From positions 1 through 37,273 of the forward strand of contig JAFRQQ010000035.1 of NCBI GenBank assembly GCA_017428525.1: 37,273 nt of DNA, written 5' to 3'. The translations under genes and the position numbers were made by a program. The stretch comes from Clostridia bacterium (GTDB lineage: Bacteria > Bacillota > Clostridia > Oscillospirales > Acutalibacteraceae). Below the pieces are notes generated by a model. That model was not told the origin of the DNA, ran no database searches, and saw nothing but the letters and a program-made list of their open reading frames with translations. This document shows, piece after piece, positions 1 to 7,869 of the stretch (its first letter is position 1; each line of letters starts with the position of its first letter).

Positions 1-36
1 CAGTTTTGCGGGAGCAGAAATTGTTCAGAAAAAGGA

Positions 37-78
37 AAAGCCGCACATGGCATACTTGATGTATGTCAGTGCGGCTTT
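37..78. terminator. Long hairpin, probable bidirectional terminator
   Basis: Arms AAAGCCGCAC (37-46) and GTGCGGCTTT (69-78) are perfectly complementary over 10 bp. An inner hairpin pairs CATAC (51-55) with GTATG (61-65). The A and T ends would serve both strands. The gene it belongs to lies outside the window. Confidence 0.55.
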
Positions 79-130
79 GACGCATTTATGGGCGATTTAT
101 GCCCCGCAAAACCAATACTGGATTATGAAA

Positions 131-156
131 GGCTGCCGAAGGGCGGCTGGTTTTTT
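131..156 (+). terminator. Rho-independent terminator candidate
   Basis: GGCTGCC (131-137) pairs with GGCGGCT (142-148), with two G-U pairs. Six T follow at 151-156. It would end + strand transcription entering from the left edge. Confidence 0.55.
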
Positions 157-160
157 GTAA

Positions 161-188
161 TTAGGAATGAGGAAGGAGGAAGGATGGG
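161..188 (+). repeat. Short heptamer array (4 degenerate units)
   Basis: Four consecutive 7-bp units, TTAGGAA, TGAGGAA, GGAGGAA and GGATGGG, run in register. They belong to the same family as the longer arrays at 9867-9950 and 16717-16789. Confidence 0.5.
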
Positions 189-202
189 GGAATTTGATTC
201 TT

Positions 203-229
203 GCAGGGAACGCTGCCCTCAGCGTTCCG
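203..229 (+). repeat. GTAG-type palindromic repeat, copy 1
   Basis: GCAG (a variant of the GTAG head) is followed by arms GGAACGCTG (207-215) and CAGCGTTCC (220-228) and a final G. The layout matches the copies near 9.5, 9.8 and 16.9 kb, but with a different stem sequence. Confidence 0.55.
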
Positions 230-255
230 ATGCGCCGCCCGCGCAAAAATAATGG

Positions 256-284
256 TTGCAAATTGATGCATATTATAGTATAAT
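256..284 (+). promoter_or_regulatory. Sigma-A-type promoter of the coaX operon
   Basis: TTGCAA (256-261), a 17-bp spacer and a perfect TATAAT (279-284) predict a start near 291, about 33 bases before the coaX ATG. This supports the ATG at 324 as the coaX start. Confidence 0.75.
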
Positions 285-323
285 AATTATTCAACAATCA
301 TGTCCGTGCACGGAGGGATCGGC

Positions 324-1097
324 ATGCTGCTCACCATCGATATCGGCAACACCAACATCACCATGGGCGTCTATGACGGCGACCGTCTGCTGTTTGTCAC
401 GCGCATCGCCACGGACCGCGCGCACACGAAGGCGGAATACGCGGTCAAATTCAAGCAGATCCTCGCCCTTTACGGCGTGGACGCGGGCGCGCTGACCGGC
501 GCTGCCGTCAGCTCCGTCGTGCCGGAAATCACGGAACGCATCTGCGACGCCGTGGAGCTGCTCGCCGGCTGCCGCGCGATGGTGCTCGGCCCCGGGATCA
601 AGACCGGCATGAACATCCTGATCGACAATCCCGCCCAGCTCGGCGCGGACCTGCTCGCGGGCTGCGTCGGCGCGGCGGCGCTCTATCCTCTCCCCTGCCT
701 GGTCATCGATCTGGGCACGGCGAGCAAAATCAGCGTGGTGGACGCCGACGGCGCATTCCGCGGCTGTACGATCGCCCCGGGCGTGGGCATTTCGCTCGAC
801 GCGCTTTCCGCGCGCACCTCGCAGCTGCCGAACATCAGCCTGAAAACGCCCTCCCACGCGATCGGCACGAATACCGTCGATTCCATGCAGGCCGGCACCG
901 TGCTGGGCAATGCGGCAATGATCGACGGCCTTTGCGCCGTGCTGGAGGCAGAGCTCGGGCAGACGGTTCAGACGACCGTTGCCACCGGCGGGCTCGCCGG
1001 CGACCTTGTCAAAAGCTGCAAGCGCGAGATCATTTGTAACGCGGATCTTGTGCTCCACGGGCTGAAGGTCCTCTACGAAAAGAACCGCAAAAAGTGA
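324..1097 (+). CDS. coaX: Type III pantothenate kinase
   Basis: This cytoplasmic enzyme catalyses the ATP-dependent phosphorylation of pantothenate, the first step of coenzyme A synthesis. The 257-residue protein starts with the phosphate-binding motif DIGNTN (6-11). It has the GAD segment (107-109) whose Asp109 matches the catalytic base of the family, the second nucleotide motif VIDLGTA (127-133), then APGVG and a VATGGLAG segment near the C terminus. Length is normal for CoaX. An ATG at 300 is in frame, but the ATG at 324 is preferred because GGAGGG (312-317) lies 6 bases before it and family members begin with the MLLTIDIGNT-like segment. The next gene is a vitamin-transporter subunit, which fits a pantothenate salvage unit. 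The family assignment is firm. Confidence 0.95.
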   Translation: MLLTIDIGNTNITMGVYDGDRLLFVTRIATDRAHTKAEYAVKFKQILALYGVDAGALTGAAVSSVVPEITERICDAVELLAGCRAMVLGPGIKTGMNILIDNPAQLGADLLAGCVGAAALYPLPCLVIDLGTASKISVVDADGAFRGCTIAPGVGISLDALSARTSQLPNISLKTPSHAIGTNTVDSMQAGTVLGNAAMIDGLCAVLEAELGQTVQTTVATGGLAGDLVKSCKREIICNADLVLHGLKVLYEKNRKK

Positions 1098-1161
1098 ATT
1101 GATTGCCAATTATTGCGTTGCATCCCGCAGCGGCGGGAGCAGCAGCAAGGAGGTAGATTTC

Positions 1162-1776
1162 ATGTCAAACGAAAAGAAACCGAAGACCGCCATGCAGCGC
1201 AACCTTGTGCTCGCGCAGATGGGCGTGCTCAGCGCCCTGATCGTGGTGATGACCTTCACGCACGTCGGCTATATCACCATCGGCGCACTGAGCATCACGC
1301 TCGTGCACATTCCGGTCATTGTCGGCGCCTGTGTGCTCGGCTGGCAGCTGGGCGCAGCGCTCGGCGGCGTGTGGGGCGTGACCTGCATGATCAAGGCCTT
1401 CGCCATGCCGACCGCGCCCACGGATCCGCTCTTTATGAATCCGCTGGTCTCGCTCGTGCCGCGCGTGCTCGTGGGCATCGTCGCGGGTCTGCTGTTCGCG
1501 CTGGTGCTCAAGGCGGATAAAAAAGGCCTGCTGGCCGCCGCCGTCGCCGCCGTCGCGGCCACGGTCTGCAACACCGCGCTCGTGCTCAGCGCGCTGTATC
1601 TGATCTACGGCGGCTCGAAGGGCGAGCTGCTCGGCATTCAGGCCGTCAGCTTCCCCGGCCTTGTGAAATTCATCGTCGCCGTTTTCGTTTCAAACGCCGT
1701 GTTTGAAGTCATCGCCGCGGTCGTGATCGCGATTCCCGCCGTCTACGCCCTGCGGAAGGTCAAGACCCGCATCTGA
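1162..1776 (+). CDS. ECF transporter S component, probably for pantothenate
   Basis: This is a membrane-embedded substrate-binding (S) subunit of an energy-coupling-factor vitamin transporter. It would bind the vitamin and pair with a shared EcfA/A'/T module encoded elsewhere. The 204-residue protein has about six hydrophobic segments. The N-terminal MQRNLVLAQMGVLSALIVV-like segment after a short charged tail is typical of the ECF S-component family, and helix 1 carries the Ala-rich face used to dock the T subunit. The ATG at 1162 is chosen over the in-frame ATG at 1099 because a strong AAGGAGGT (1147-1154) precedes it. Substrate is inferred only from position: coaX ends 64 bases upstream and shares the promoter, so pantothenate (PanT-like) is the best guess. 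Confidence 0.82.
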   Translation: MSNEKKPKTAMQRNLVLAQMGVLSALIVVMTFTHVGYITIGALSITLVHIPVIVGACVLGWQLGAALGGVWGVTCMIKAFAMPTAPTDPLFMNPLVSLVPRVLVGIVAGLLFALVLKADKKGLLAAAVAAVAATVCNTALVLSALYLIYGGSKGELLGIQAVSFPGLVKFIVAVFVSNAVFEVIAAVVIAIPAVYALRKVKTRI

Positions 1777-1807
1777 ATCCAATCAAACCCCGAGGTTGTG
1801 AATTGCC

Positions 1808-2731
1808 ATGCCCATTAAAATCTCAAATGAACTGCCCGCGCATCGCACGCTGGAGCTGGAAAATATTTTCGTCATGACGGAGGACCGCGCAATGTCGCAG
1901 GACATCCGTCCGCTGCGCATTGTCATCCTGAACCTGATGCCCACGAAGATCGTGACCGAAACGCAGCTGCTGCGCCTTTTGAGCAACACGCCGCTGCAGG
2001 TGGAGATCGATCTGCTGCAGGTGCGCTCGCATAAATCCAAAAATACCGCGGAATCGCACATGCTCAAATTCTATAAAACGCTCGATGAAATCATCGACAG
2101 CCGCTATGACGGCATGATCGTCACCGGCGCGCCGGTGGAGCATCTGGACTTTGAGCAGGTGGATTACTGGCAGGAGCTGTGCGAAATCTTCACCTGGAGC
2201 AAAACGCACGTCTACTCCACCTATCACATCTGCTGGGGCGCGCAGGCGGGGCTCTATTATCATTACGGCATTCCGAAATATCCGCTGGAATCAAAGCTTT
2301 TCGGCGTCTATCCGCACCGCAGCCTCGACCCCTTCCATCCGCTCATGCGCGGGCTGGACGATGAATTCTATGTGCCGCATTCGCGCTACACGGAAAACCG
2401 CCGCAGCGACATCGCGCTGGTCAAGGACCTGCAGATCATTTCCTATTCCGAGCAGGCGGGCATCCATGTGGTGTCCGACATGGACTGCCGCAATTTCTTC
2501 GTGATGGGGCATTCGGAATATGACCGTGAAACGCTCGCGCAGGAGTATTTCCGCGACCTGCAGCGCGGGCTGGACATCGCGCTGCCCTATAATTATTTCC
2601 CGGAGAACGACCCGAATCTTGTGCCGAAAATGCAGTGGCGCAGCGCGGGCAATCTGATCTTCACGAACTGGCTCAACTACTTCGTCTATCAGCAGACGCC
2701 CTATGATCTGAGCACGCTCGGGCAGCAATAA
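1808..2731 (+). CDS. metA: Homoserine O-acyltransferase (MetA/HTS family), predicted acetyl-CoA user
   Basis: The enzyme activates homoserine by O-acylation at the entry to methionine synthesis. The 307-residue length is typical. Visible catalytic residues are Cys142 (in HICWGAQ), His235 and Glu237 (in MGHSEY), the expected triad of the class I glutamine amidotransferase-like fold. Residue 111 is Glu (TGAPVEH). Published work on this family links Glu111 to acetyl-CoA and Gly111 to succinyl-CoA, so O-acetylhomoserine is the predicted product despite the MetA name. The ribosome site is weak (GAGGT at 1792-1796, 11 bases before ATG). The gene lies 31 bases after the ECF subunit and ends at a terminator, so it probably shares the coaX transcript. 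No SAM riboswitch or T-box fits in the 31-base gap. Confidence 0.94.
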   Translation: MPIKISNELPAHRTLELENIFVMTEDRAMSQDIRPLRIVILNLMPTKIVTETQLLRLLSNTPLQVEIDLLQVRSHKSKNTAESHMLKFYKTLDEIIDSRYDGMIVTGAPVEHLDFEQVDYWQELCEIFTWSKTHVYSTYHICWGAQAGLYYHYGIPKYPLESKLFGVYPHRSLDPFHPLMRGLDDEFYVPHSRYTENRRSDIALVKDLQIISYSEQAGIHVVSDMDCRNFFVMGHSEYDRETLAQEYFRDLQRGLDIALPYNYFPENDPNLVPKMQWRSAGNLIFTNWLNYFVYQQTPYDLSTLGQQ

Positions 2732-2741
2732 AACTCAAAAG

Positions 2742-2771
2742 GCCGGGCACGGGCGAACGTCCGGGTCCGGC
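2742..2771 (+). terminator. Terminator after metA
   Basis: GCCGGGCACGG (2742-2752) pairs with CCGGGTCCGGC (2761-2771), with one mismatch and one G-U pair. A long T-rich stretch follows. It closes the coaX-metA unit. Confidence 0.75.
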
Positions 2772-2821
2772 TGTTCTTCATTTTCTTCGTTTTCTATTTC
2801 TTTGCTTTCAGGAGGAACCGA

Positions 2822-3502
2822 ATGATGCAAACGCCGCCGGCGCAGCCGACGAACGGCCGGGCGCAGCTTGTCCGGCGGCTGCGCGAGATGCGCGCGCCGA
2901 AACCTGTCTCCCGCAGGCAGACAGTCATTTGCGCCCTGCTCGCCCTGATCTTCGGCGCAGGGCTCGGGCTGTTTTCCAAGTTTCTGGACACCTGTGACTA
3001 CAACGCGCTTCCCGCGCTGCTTCAGACGCTGGACATAACGAATTTCCTCGGGCGCTTCGCCGTCTGGATCTTTCTGGCGGTCTGCATCTCCGTTTACAGT
3101 CCCTCCGCGTCCCGCGCCGCGCTGAACGTCTTTCTGTTTTTTCTCGGCATGGTGACGTGCTATTATCTCTATTCGGCGCTTGGAGCCGGCTTCTTCCCGC
3201 GGCGGTATGCCATGATCTGGTTCGCCGTCAATGTGCTTTCGCCCTTGCCTGCCTTTCTCTGCTGGTACGCGCGGGGAAACGGCTGGCCGTCGGTCGTCCT
3301 CTCCGGCGGCATTCTCGGCATCCTGCTCTCGCAGGCGATCCTGCTGTTACAGGGCGTGCGCATCGCATTTGTCCCGGAGGTTTTTCTATTGCTTGCCGCG
3401 CTTTGGGTGCTCCGACGCAAGCCGAAGGAATTCGCAGTTGCAGCAGCCGTTGCGCTCGCCGTCGCGCTCCTCTGCCAGCTGACCTTCCCTTTCTGGGGAT
3501 GA
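2822..3502 (+). CDS. Multi-pass membrane protein of unknown function
   Basis: The 226-residue product has a basic N-terminal cytoplasmic tail of about 33 residues. About six to seven hydrophobic helices follow (roughly residues 35-55, 75-95, 100-128, 132-152, 158-178, 181-200, 203-224). No catalytic or transport motif is recognised. AGGAGG (2810-2815) supports the ATG at 2822; a second ATG follows immediately at 2825. The gene is followed after 28 bases by a GNAT acetyltransferase and then an MBL-fold hydrolase, all on the same strand with good ribosome sites, so the three are probably cotranscribed. No clear promoter was seen in the T-rich stretch between the upstream terminator and this start. 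Function unknown. Confidence 0.75.
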   Translation: MMQTPPAQPTNGRAQLVRRLREMRAPKPVSRRQTVICALLALIFGAGLGLFSKFLDTCDYNALPALLQTLDITNFLGRFAVWIFLAVCISVYSPSASRAALNVFLFFLGMVTCYYLYSALGAGFFPRRYAMIWFAVNVLSPLPAFLCWYARGNGWPSVVLSGGILGILLSQAILLLQGVRIAFVPEVFLLLAALWVLRRKPKEFAVAAAVALAVALLCQLTFPFWG

Positions 3503-3530
3503 AAATACACCGCACCCGACAGGAGTTTTT

Positions 3531-4004
3531 ATGAAAATCGAAAGCGAACGTCTGCGCCTGTCTCCGGTCAGCGACGACGCCATGCGCCGCCTGATCGAAT
3601 CGGAGCCGGACGCTGAATTAAAGCAAGCCTATGCCGAAATGCTCGACGGCTGCCTGCGCGACCCGGCAAACCGCGACTGGTACGCCGTCTGGCTGATCAC
3701 GCTGAAAACGCGGCCGGGCACGGCTGTGGGCGATCTGAGCTTCAAGGGCCCGCCGGCAAACGGCGCGGTCGAGCTCGGCTACGGTCTGCGGGCCGGCTGC
3801 TGCGGCAACGGCTACATGACCGAGGCCGTCCGGGCCGTCTGTGCCTGGGCGTTTGCGCAGCCGGGCGTTGCGCGTATCGAAGCCGAAACCGATCCCGGCA
3901 ACCGCGCCTCGCAGCGCGTGCTCGCTGCCTGCGGCTTCGCGCCGATGGGCGTCACGGGCGAGGAAGGGCCGCGGTTCGCGCTCGAAAGCAGGAAAACAGA
4001 TTGA
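3531..4004 (+). CDS. GNAT family N-acetyltransferase (RimJ/RimL-like)
   Basis: A 157-residue acetyl-CoA-dependent acyltransferase. It opens with IESERLRLSPVSDD, the usual first strand of RimJ/RimL-type GNATs. The acetyl-CoA pyrophosphate loop is visible as CGNGYMTEA (91-99), followed by a helix and the NRASQRVLAACGF segment typical of motif B. The acceptor cannot be told from sequence; protein N-termini, amino sugars or small amines are all possible. AGGAG (3521-3525) lies 5 bases before the ATG. It sits 28 bases after the membrane protein and 31 bases before the MBL gene. Confidence 0.88.
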   Translation: MKIESERLRLSPVSDDAMRRLIESEPDAELKQAYAEMLDGCLRDPANRDWYAVWLITLKTRPGTAVGDLSFKGPPANGAVELGYGLRAGCCGNGYMTEAVRAVCAWAFAQPGVARIEAETDPGNRASQRVLAACGFAPMGVTGEEGPRFALESRKTD

Positions 4005-4035
4005 ATCAATCGATCAAATTCAAGGAGGCAGTACC

Positions 4036-4905
4036 ATGTTCATGCGTTACGGAAAATCCAAGCTGCGCGAAGGCGTCACCCGCATCACGGACGGCATCGT
4101 CAACGAATTCCTGATCGAGGGCCGCGACAAGGCGGTGCTGTTTGACACAGGGCTGGACCTGTTCAACATCAAGGATTACGTCGCGAAGCTGACGAAAAAA
4201 GAACTGATGGTCGTCAATTCGCATTTCCATCCCGACCACGCGAACGGCAACCATCATTTTGATAAAGTGTATATCGGCGCGGCCGATCTGCCGACCTTCA
4301 CGACCGCGGACGTTTATTTCAAGCTCGTCGACGATATCGTCAAGGCGACCTTTGCGCGCTATCCGAAAACGAAGAAGCTGCAGGGGCTGATCGATAAGCT
4401 CATCATGACCAAAAAGGGCAACACGGAATATGTGCCGCTCAACGACGGGGATGAGATCGATCTCGGCGACAAAAAGCTGATCGTCAAGGCCTTCCCCGGC
4501 CATACGCCCGGCTCGATCACCCTGCTCGATCCGGCGCTGAAATTCATCTATGCGGGCGACGCGAGCGATATGGATATCTGGATGTTCACCAATCCCGACT
4601 GCAGCCTGCACGAATACGCCGAAACCGGCCGGCGCTATTATAAAGAAGTCGAGGCGCTGGGCTATACGAAATATCGCGGCAGCCATGTGCCGATCACGCA
4701 CAGCATCACCTTCATGCGCGATTATGCCGACTGGGTCGACCGGCTCACGCCCGAAAAAGCCTTCCTGAAATTCAACACGCCCGGAGGGCGAAGCAAGCTG
4801 TGCATCGCCTTTGCGCCGAGCGCGAAGCATCTGCTTTATACCTCCATTTACTGGGCGCATCAGTGCGACCGCGCGCTCACGCCGTCCGGCGAAACAGAAG
4901 AATAA
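4036..4905 (+). CDS. MBL-fold metallo-hydrolase
   Basis: The 289-residue protein has the metallo-beta-lactamase-fold metal site: HFHPDH (63-68), His156 in PGHTPGS and Asp175 in YAGDASD. These would bind two metal ions for hydrolysis of an unknown substrate. The ATG at 4036 is chosen because AAGGAGG (4022-4028) precedes it; the frame stays open upstream into the GNAT gene but in a different, noncoding-looking reading. The N-terminal part (KLREGVTRITDGIVNEFLIEG) matches generic MBL hydrolases rather than lactamases, RNase J or lactonases, and no extra domain is present. The 3' end overlaps the convergent DUF1294 gene by 29 bases. Confidence 0.9.
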   Translation: MFMRYGKSKLREGVTRITDGIVNEFLIEGRDKAVLFDTGLDLFNIKDYVAKLTKKELMVVNSHFHPDHANGNHHFDKVYIGAADLPTFTTADVYFKLVDDIVKATFARYPKTKKLQGLIDKLIMTKKGNTEYVPLNDGDEIDLGDKKLIVKAFPGHTPGSITLLDPALKFIYAGDASDMDIWMFTNPDCSLHEYAETGRRYYKEVEALGYTKYRGSHVPITHSITFMRDYADWVDRLTPEKAFLKFNTPGGRSKLCIAFAPSAKHLLYTSIYWAHQCDRALTPSGETEE

Positions 4906-5158
4906 AAATCACCGCCTGCAGCAGAATTTCCAGCGGCAGGCCGAGCATAAACTTGATATGACGTGTTTTATGCCGGATCAGCAGCATGGTCGCCAGCATC
5001 GGCAGGGCTCCGCCCAGGAGTCCGAGCAGCAGGAGCGTTGATTCCGGCACGCGCCACGCGCCGCGCTTTGCCGCGCGCTTGTCGTGCACGCACACGATCA
5101 CGCTGACAATGCCGATCAAAAGCAGCCACAGCGCCGCCCATTTCATCCATCCTGCCAT
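4877..5158 (-). CDS. DUF1294 family small membrane protein
   Basis: A 93-residue protein with three hydrophobic segments (about 5-22, 40-60 and 73-90). It carries the DUF1294 signature: a DKRAAKRGAWRVPE segment after helix 1, an LLGLLGGALP helix and an RHKTRHIKF motif. The role of the family is unknown. The last codons overlap the end of the MBL gene on the other strand by 29 bases. Its start is only 17 bases from the start of the divergent GHL10 lipoprotein gene, so each gene's promoter must lie inside the other or be shared. Confidence 0.85.
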   Translation of the reverse strand: MAGWMKWAALWLLLIGIVSVIVCVHDKRAAKRGAWRVPESTLLLLGLLGGALPMLATMLLIRHKTRHIKFMLGLPLEILLQAVIFILLFRRTA

Positions 5159-5175
5159 GCCGATCCCAACCTTTC

Positions 5176-6348
5176 ATGAAACACCGTTTGTTCGCGTTTT
5201 TTCTCATTATACCGCTGCTGCTGAGCGCTTGTCAAGCGGCGCCGCAGGAATCAGACGAAGCGCCGGAGGAAATCCGTGCGGTCTGGATCTCCTGCTTTGA
5301 CTGGGAAAGCGCCGCTGGCAAAACCGAAGACGCCTACCGCGCGCTGACCGACGCGACCTTCTCTCTGCTGCGCACGTCGGGCTTCAACACGGCCTTTGTG
5401 CATCTGCGCGCGTTTTCCGACGCGTTTTACCCCTCGAAGCTCTTTCCGGCTTCCGCCTATATTGCCGGGAAACGCGGCGGCGCGCTCGAATTTGATCCCT
5501 TTGCGCTCATGCTCGAAAGCGCGCGGACTTACGGCATCGCCGTGCACGGGTGGATCAATCCCTTCCGCATCTCGAATGAGCCGGACCCGGCGCAGCTTTG
5601 CGACGGCGAGCCGGCAAAAAACATCCTGGCCGCCGGCGACCCGAACGGGCGCATCGCCGTGCTGGACAACGGCATTTATTATAACCCCGCCGCGCCGGAG
5701 AATCACGCGCTGATCCTCGCGGGCGTCAAGGAGATTCTTGAGAACTACGACGTTGCAGGCATTCATATCGACGATTATTTCTATCCGTCGGAGGATCCCG
5801 CGATCGACCGCGCGCAATACGCGGCTTACACTAACGCCGGCGGCGATCTGCCGCTGCGGGAGTGGCGCATGCAGGCGGTGAATACCTTCGTTGCCGCGCT
5901 CTATGATACGGTCAAGGCGGCCGATCCTGCGCTGACGGTCAGCATCAGTCCGGCCGGCAGCCTCGAAAACAACCGGGAGACCCTCTGCGCCGACGTGGAA
6001 ACCTGGCTCTCGCAGCCCGGCTACGCGGACTGGATTTTGCCGCAGCTCTATTTCGGCTTCGAGCACGACACCCTCCCCTTTGACGCGCTGCTCGCCGAGT
6101 GGGCGGCGCTCCCGCGCGACGAAAGCGTGCGTCTGCTCTGCGGGCTCGGCGCTTATAAGCTCGGCAAGGCGGACCCCTATGCCGGCGGCGGCAAAACAGA
6201 ATGGATCGACGATCCCGCCCTGCTCGCCCGTCAGCTCGAAAGCGTGCGCGCAAACGACGCTTACAGCGGCTTTGCCTTCTTCTCCTTCAGCGATCTGCTG
6301 CGGGAGGAGGCACAGACGGGCGTCGGCGCCTTCCTCGCCCTGCTCTGA
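5176..6348 (+). CDS. GHL10 (DUF187) glycoside-hydrolase-like lipoprotein
   Basis: The 390-residue protein begins with a lipoprotein signal peptide ending LLSAC, giving lipidated Cys19. It is therefore predicted to be anchored on the outer face of the membrane. The rest matches the GHL10/DUF187 TIM-barrel family: IRAVWISCFDW near the mature N-terminus, GFNTAFVHLRAFSDAFYPS, the VHGWINPFRIS segment and GIHIDDYFYP with its acidic pair. DWILPQLYF and a GLGAYK segment complete the barrel. Members are thought to act on glycans or peptidoglycan-derived sugars, but a specific substrate cannot be assigned. The start follows the DUF1294 start on the other strand by 17 bases, and the 3' end overlaps a convergent membrane-protein gene by 62 bases. 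Confidence 0.88.
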   Translation: MKHRLFAFFLIIPLLLSACQAAPQESDEAPEEIRAVWISCFDWESAAGKTEDAYRALTDATFSLLRTSGFNTAFVHLRAFSDAFYPSKLFPASAYIAGKRGGALEFDPFALMLESARTYGIAVHGWINPFRISNEPDPAQLCDGEPAKNILAAGDPNGRIAVLDNGIYYNPAAPENHALILAGVKEILENYDVAGIHIDDYFYPSEDPAIDRAQYAAYTNAGGDLPLREWRMQAVNTFVAALYDTVKAADPALTVSISPAGSLENNRETLCADVETWLSQPGYADWILPQLYFGFEHDTLPFDALLAEWAALPRDESVRLLCGLGAYKLGKADPYAGGGKTEWIDDPALLARQLESVRANDAYSGFAFFSFSDLLREEAQTGVGAFLALL

Positions 6349-6721
6349 AGCTGCGATGCACCGCGCGGCACAGGGCAAACGCCGGCAGGCACAGCACGCT
6401 CCATGCCGCGGCGTACTGCGCGCAGATCTGACCTTTGTAATTCAGCGGCAGGCCGGCATAGCTCCAGACCTGCCAGCCGAGCGCCACATTGACAATCATC
6501 CCGGCCGCGAATTCAAATGCGGTGATCACGGCCGCACCCAGTGCGCAAAGCAGAAACGGACTGCGCGGCGGGCGCTGCATGATCAGCGACAGCACCGGCA
6601 TGACGACGCCGGCCAGCAGCGCCATCGACCAGTGCGTCCGCCCGCGCACAGCCAGCTCCAGCGCGCCGTAGCCCGTCGCGCCGAGCAGCGCGCAGACCGC
6701 GTATTCCGCCAGCTTTTTCAT
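6287..6721 (-). CDS. Putative ABC-transporter type IV / CmpB-like membrane protein (PF06541-type)
   Basis: A 144-residue protein with about four transmembrane helices. The segment VWSYAGLPLNYKGQICAQYAAAWS resembles the W-Y-S...P-x-N-x-x-G-x-I-C core of the 'putative ABC transporter permease' family PF06541, whose function is not established. The ATG at 6721 is preferred over the ATG at 6727 because the GGGGGG ribosome site (6728-6733) would directly abut the first. The Arg-rich and Pro-rich tail lies opposite the 3' end of the GHL10 gene (62-base convergent overlap), so the tail may not be under protein-level constraint. Confidence 0.7.
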   Translation of the reverse strand: MKKLAEYAVCALLGATGYGALELAVRGRTHWSMALLAGVVMPVLSLIMQRPPRSPFLLCALGAAVITAFEFAAGMIVNVALGWQVWSYAGLPLNYKGQICAQYAAAWSVLCLPAFALCRAVHRSFRAGRGRRRRPSVPPPAADR

Positions 6722-6828
6722 TCGCATCCCCCCGCATTTCGCTACTAGTGTCGCATGTCCCGCCGCCGTTTATGCGTTTGGCGGCGCCGCAGATAAAAAT
6801 GGATCATCAAAGAAAAGGAAGAGAGAAT

Positions 6829-7851
6829 ATGGAACATCAATGCACACCCGGCGGCCGTTTGCTCGATGCCGAAGGCCGTCTGCGCGAACCCGGCTGGGCA
6901 ACGTCGCTGCCCTATGAGTATTCCCCCTTTGACGTCAAGGCGAACCGCCTGCGCATCAAGGAATGGGACTATTACATCGCCATTGACGATCGCGGCTACG
7001 CCTTCGCCACCGTGATCGCGGACAACCGCTACATGGGTCTGCTGACCGGCACGCTCCTGGACCTGAACACCAAGGAAAAGCTCGACTACATCAAGCCCCT
7101 GGCCTTCCCGATGGGGCGCTTCGGCATGCCGACCGACAGCCGCAAGGGCGATCTGTATCAACGCACGAGAACCTGTCAGCTCTCTTATGTCCATGTGCCC
7201 GGCGGGCGGCGGCTGATCGGCAAATACGAGCCCTGCAAACAGCACGGCGCGCTGGAATTCGATCTGCTTTTCAAGGATCACCCGACAGACGACACCATGG
7301 TCATCGTCACCCCGTGGGCGGAGGATAAGCACGCCTTCTACTACAATCAGAAAATCAACTGCATGGAAGTCAGCGGCAGCGTCTGCGCCGACGGGCGCGT
7401 GTATGAATACGGCGATGGCCACAGCTTCGGCACGATGGACTGGGGCCGCGGCGTTTGGACCTACGACAACACCTGGTACTGGGGCAGCGGCAACGGCATG
7501 ATCAACGGCAAACGCTTCGGCTACAACATCGGCTGCGGCTTCGGCGACACGACCGCCGCGAGCGAAAATATGATCTTTTATGACGGCAAGGCCCACAAGC
7601 TCGGGCGGCTGCGCTTCGACACGCCCGCCGACCTGATGAAGCCCTGGCGCATCGTGAGCGCGGACGGGCGCTTCGACATGGAGTTCCGCCCGATCTTCGA
7701 CAACCGGACCGACATCAACGCGGGGATCCTCGCGCAGGACGGGCATCAGGTCTTCGGCTATATGAACGGCACGGCGGTGCTCGACGACGGCACGCGCCTG
7801 GAAATCCGCGATCTGCTTGCGTTCAACGAGCGCGTGCGCAACCGCTACTGA
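6829..7851 (+). CDS. DUF2804 domain-containing protein
   Basis: The 340-residue protein matches the DUF2804 family. It shows an N-terminal G-R-L-L-D-A-E-G-R-L segment, a GWATSLPYEYSPFDVKANR stretch and the RIKEWDYYIAI block, followed by aromatic-rich beta-strand segments (GTMDWGRGVWTYDNTWYWG). No signal peptide is present. The family has no assigned biochemical role; the beta-rich pattern suggests a lipocalin/sandwich-like fold, which is inference. The ATG at 6829 is chosen because AAGGAAGAG (6815-6823) precedes it. It lies 18 bases before the nitroreductase gene and probably shares its transcript. Confidence 0.85.
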   Translation: MEHQCTPGGRLLDAEGRLREPGWATSLPYEYSPFDVKANRLRIKEWDYYIAIDDRGYAFATVIADNRYMGLLTGTLLDLNTKEKLDYIKPLAFPMGRFGMPTDSRKGDLYQRTRTCQLSYVHVPGGRRLIGKYEPCKQHGALEFDLLFKDHPTDDTMVIVTPWAEDKHAFYYNQKINCMEVSGSVCADGRVYEYGDGHSFGTMDWGRGVWTYDNTWYWGSGNGMINGKRFGYNIGCGFGDTTAASENMIFYDGKAHKLGRLRFDTPADLMKPWRIVSADGRFDMEFRPIFDNRTDINAGILAQDGHQVFGYMNGTAVLDDGTRLEIRDLLAFNERVRNRY

Positions 7852-7869
7852 TCACAAAGGAGAGAGATA

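Larger units (their letters stand above)
1..323. other. Intergenic repeat-bearing region upstream of coaX
   Basis: No credible gene is seen. The stretch holds two terminator-like hairpins (37-78 and 131-156), a degenerate palindrome around 89-104, four degenerate 7-bp units at 161-188, a palindromic repeat at 203-229 and the coaX promoter at 256-284. The same repeat types recur in the gaps near 9.5-10.0 kb and 16.7-17.1 kb. Confidence 0.7.

Noticed and set aside
1777..1807. SAM riboswitch or T-box controlling metA
   Set aside because: The gap is only 31 bases and metA appears cotranscribed with coaX, so there is no room for such an element.
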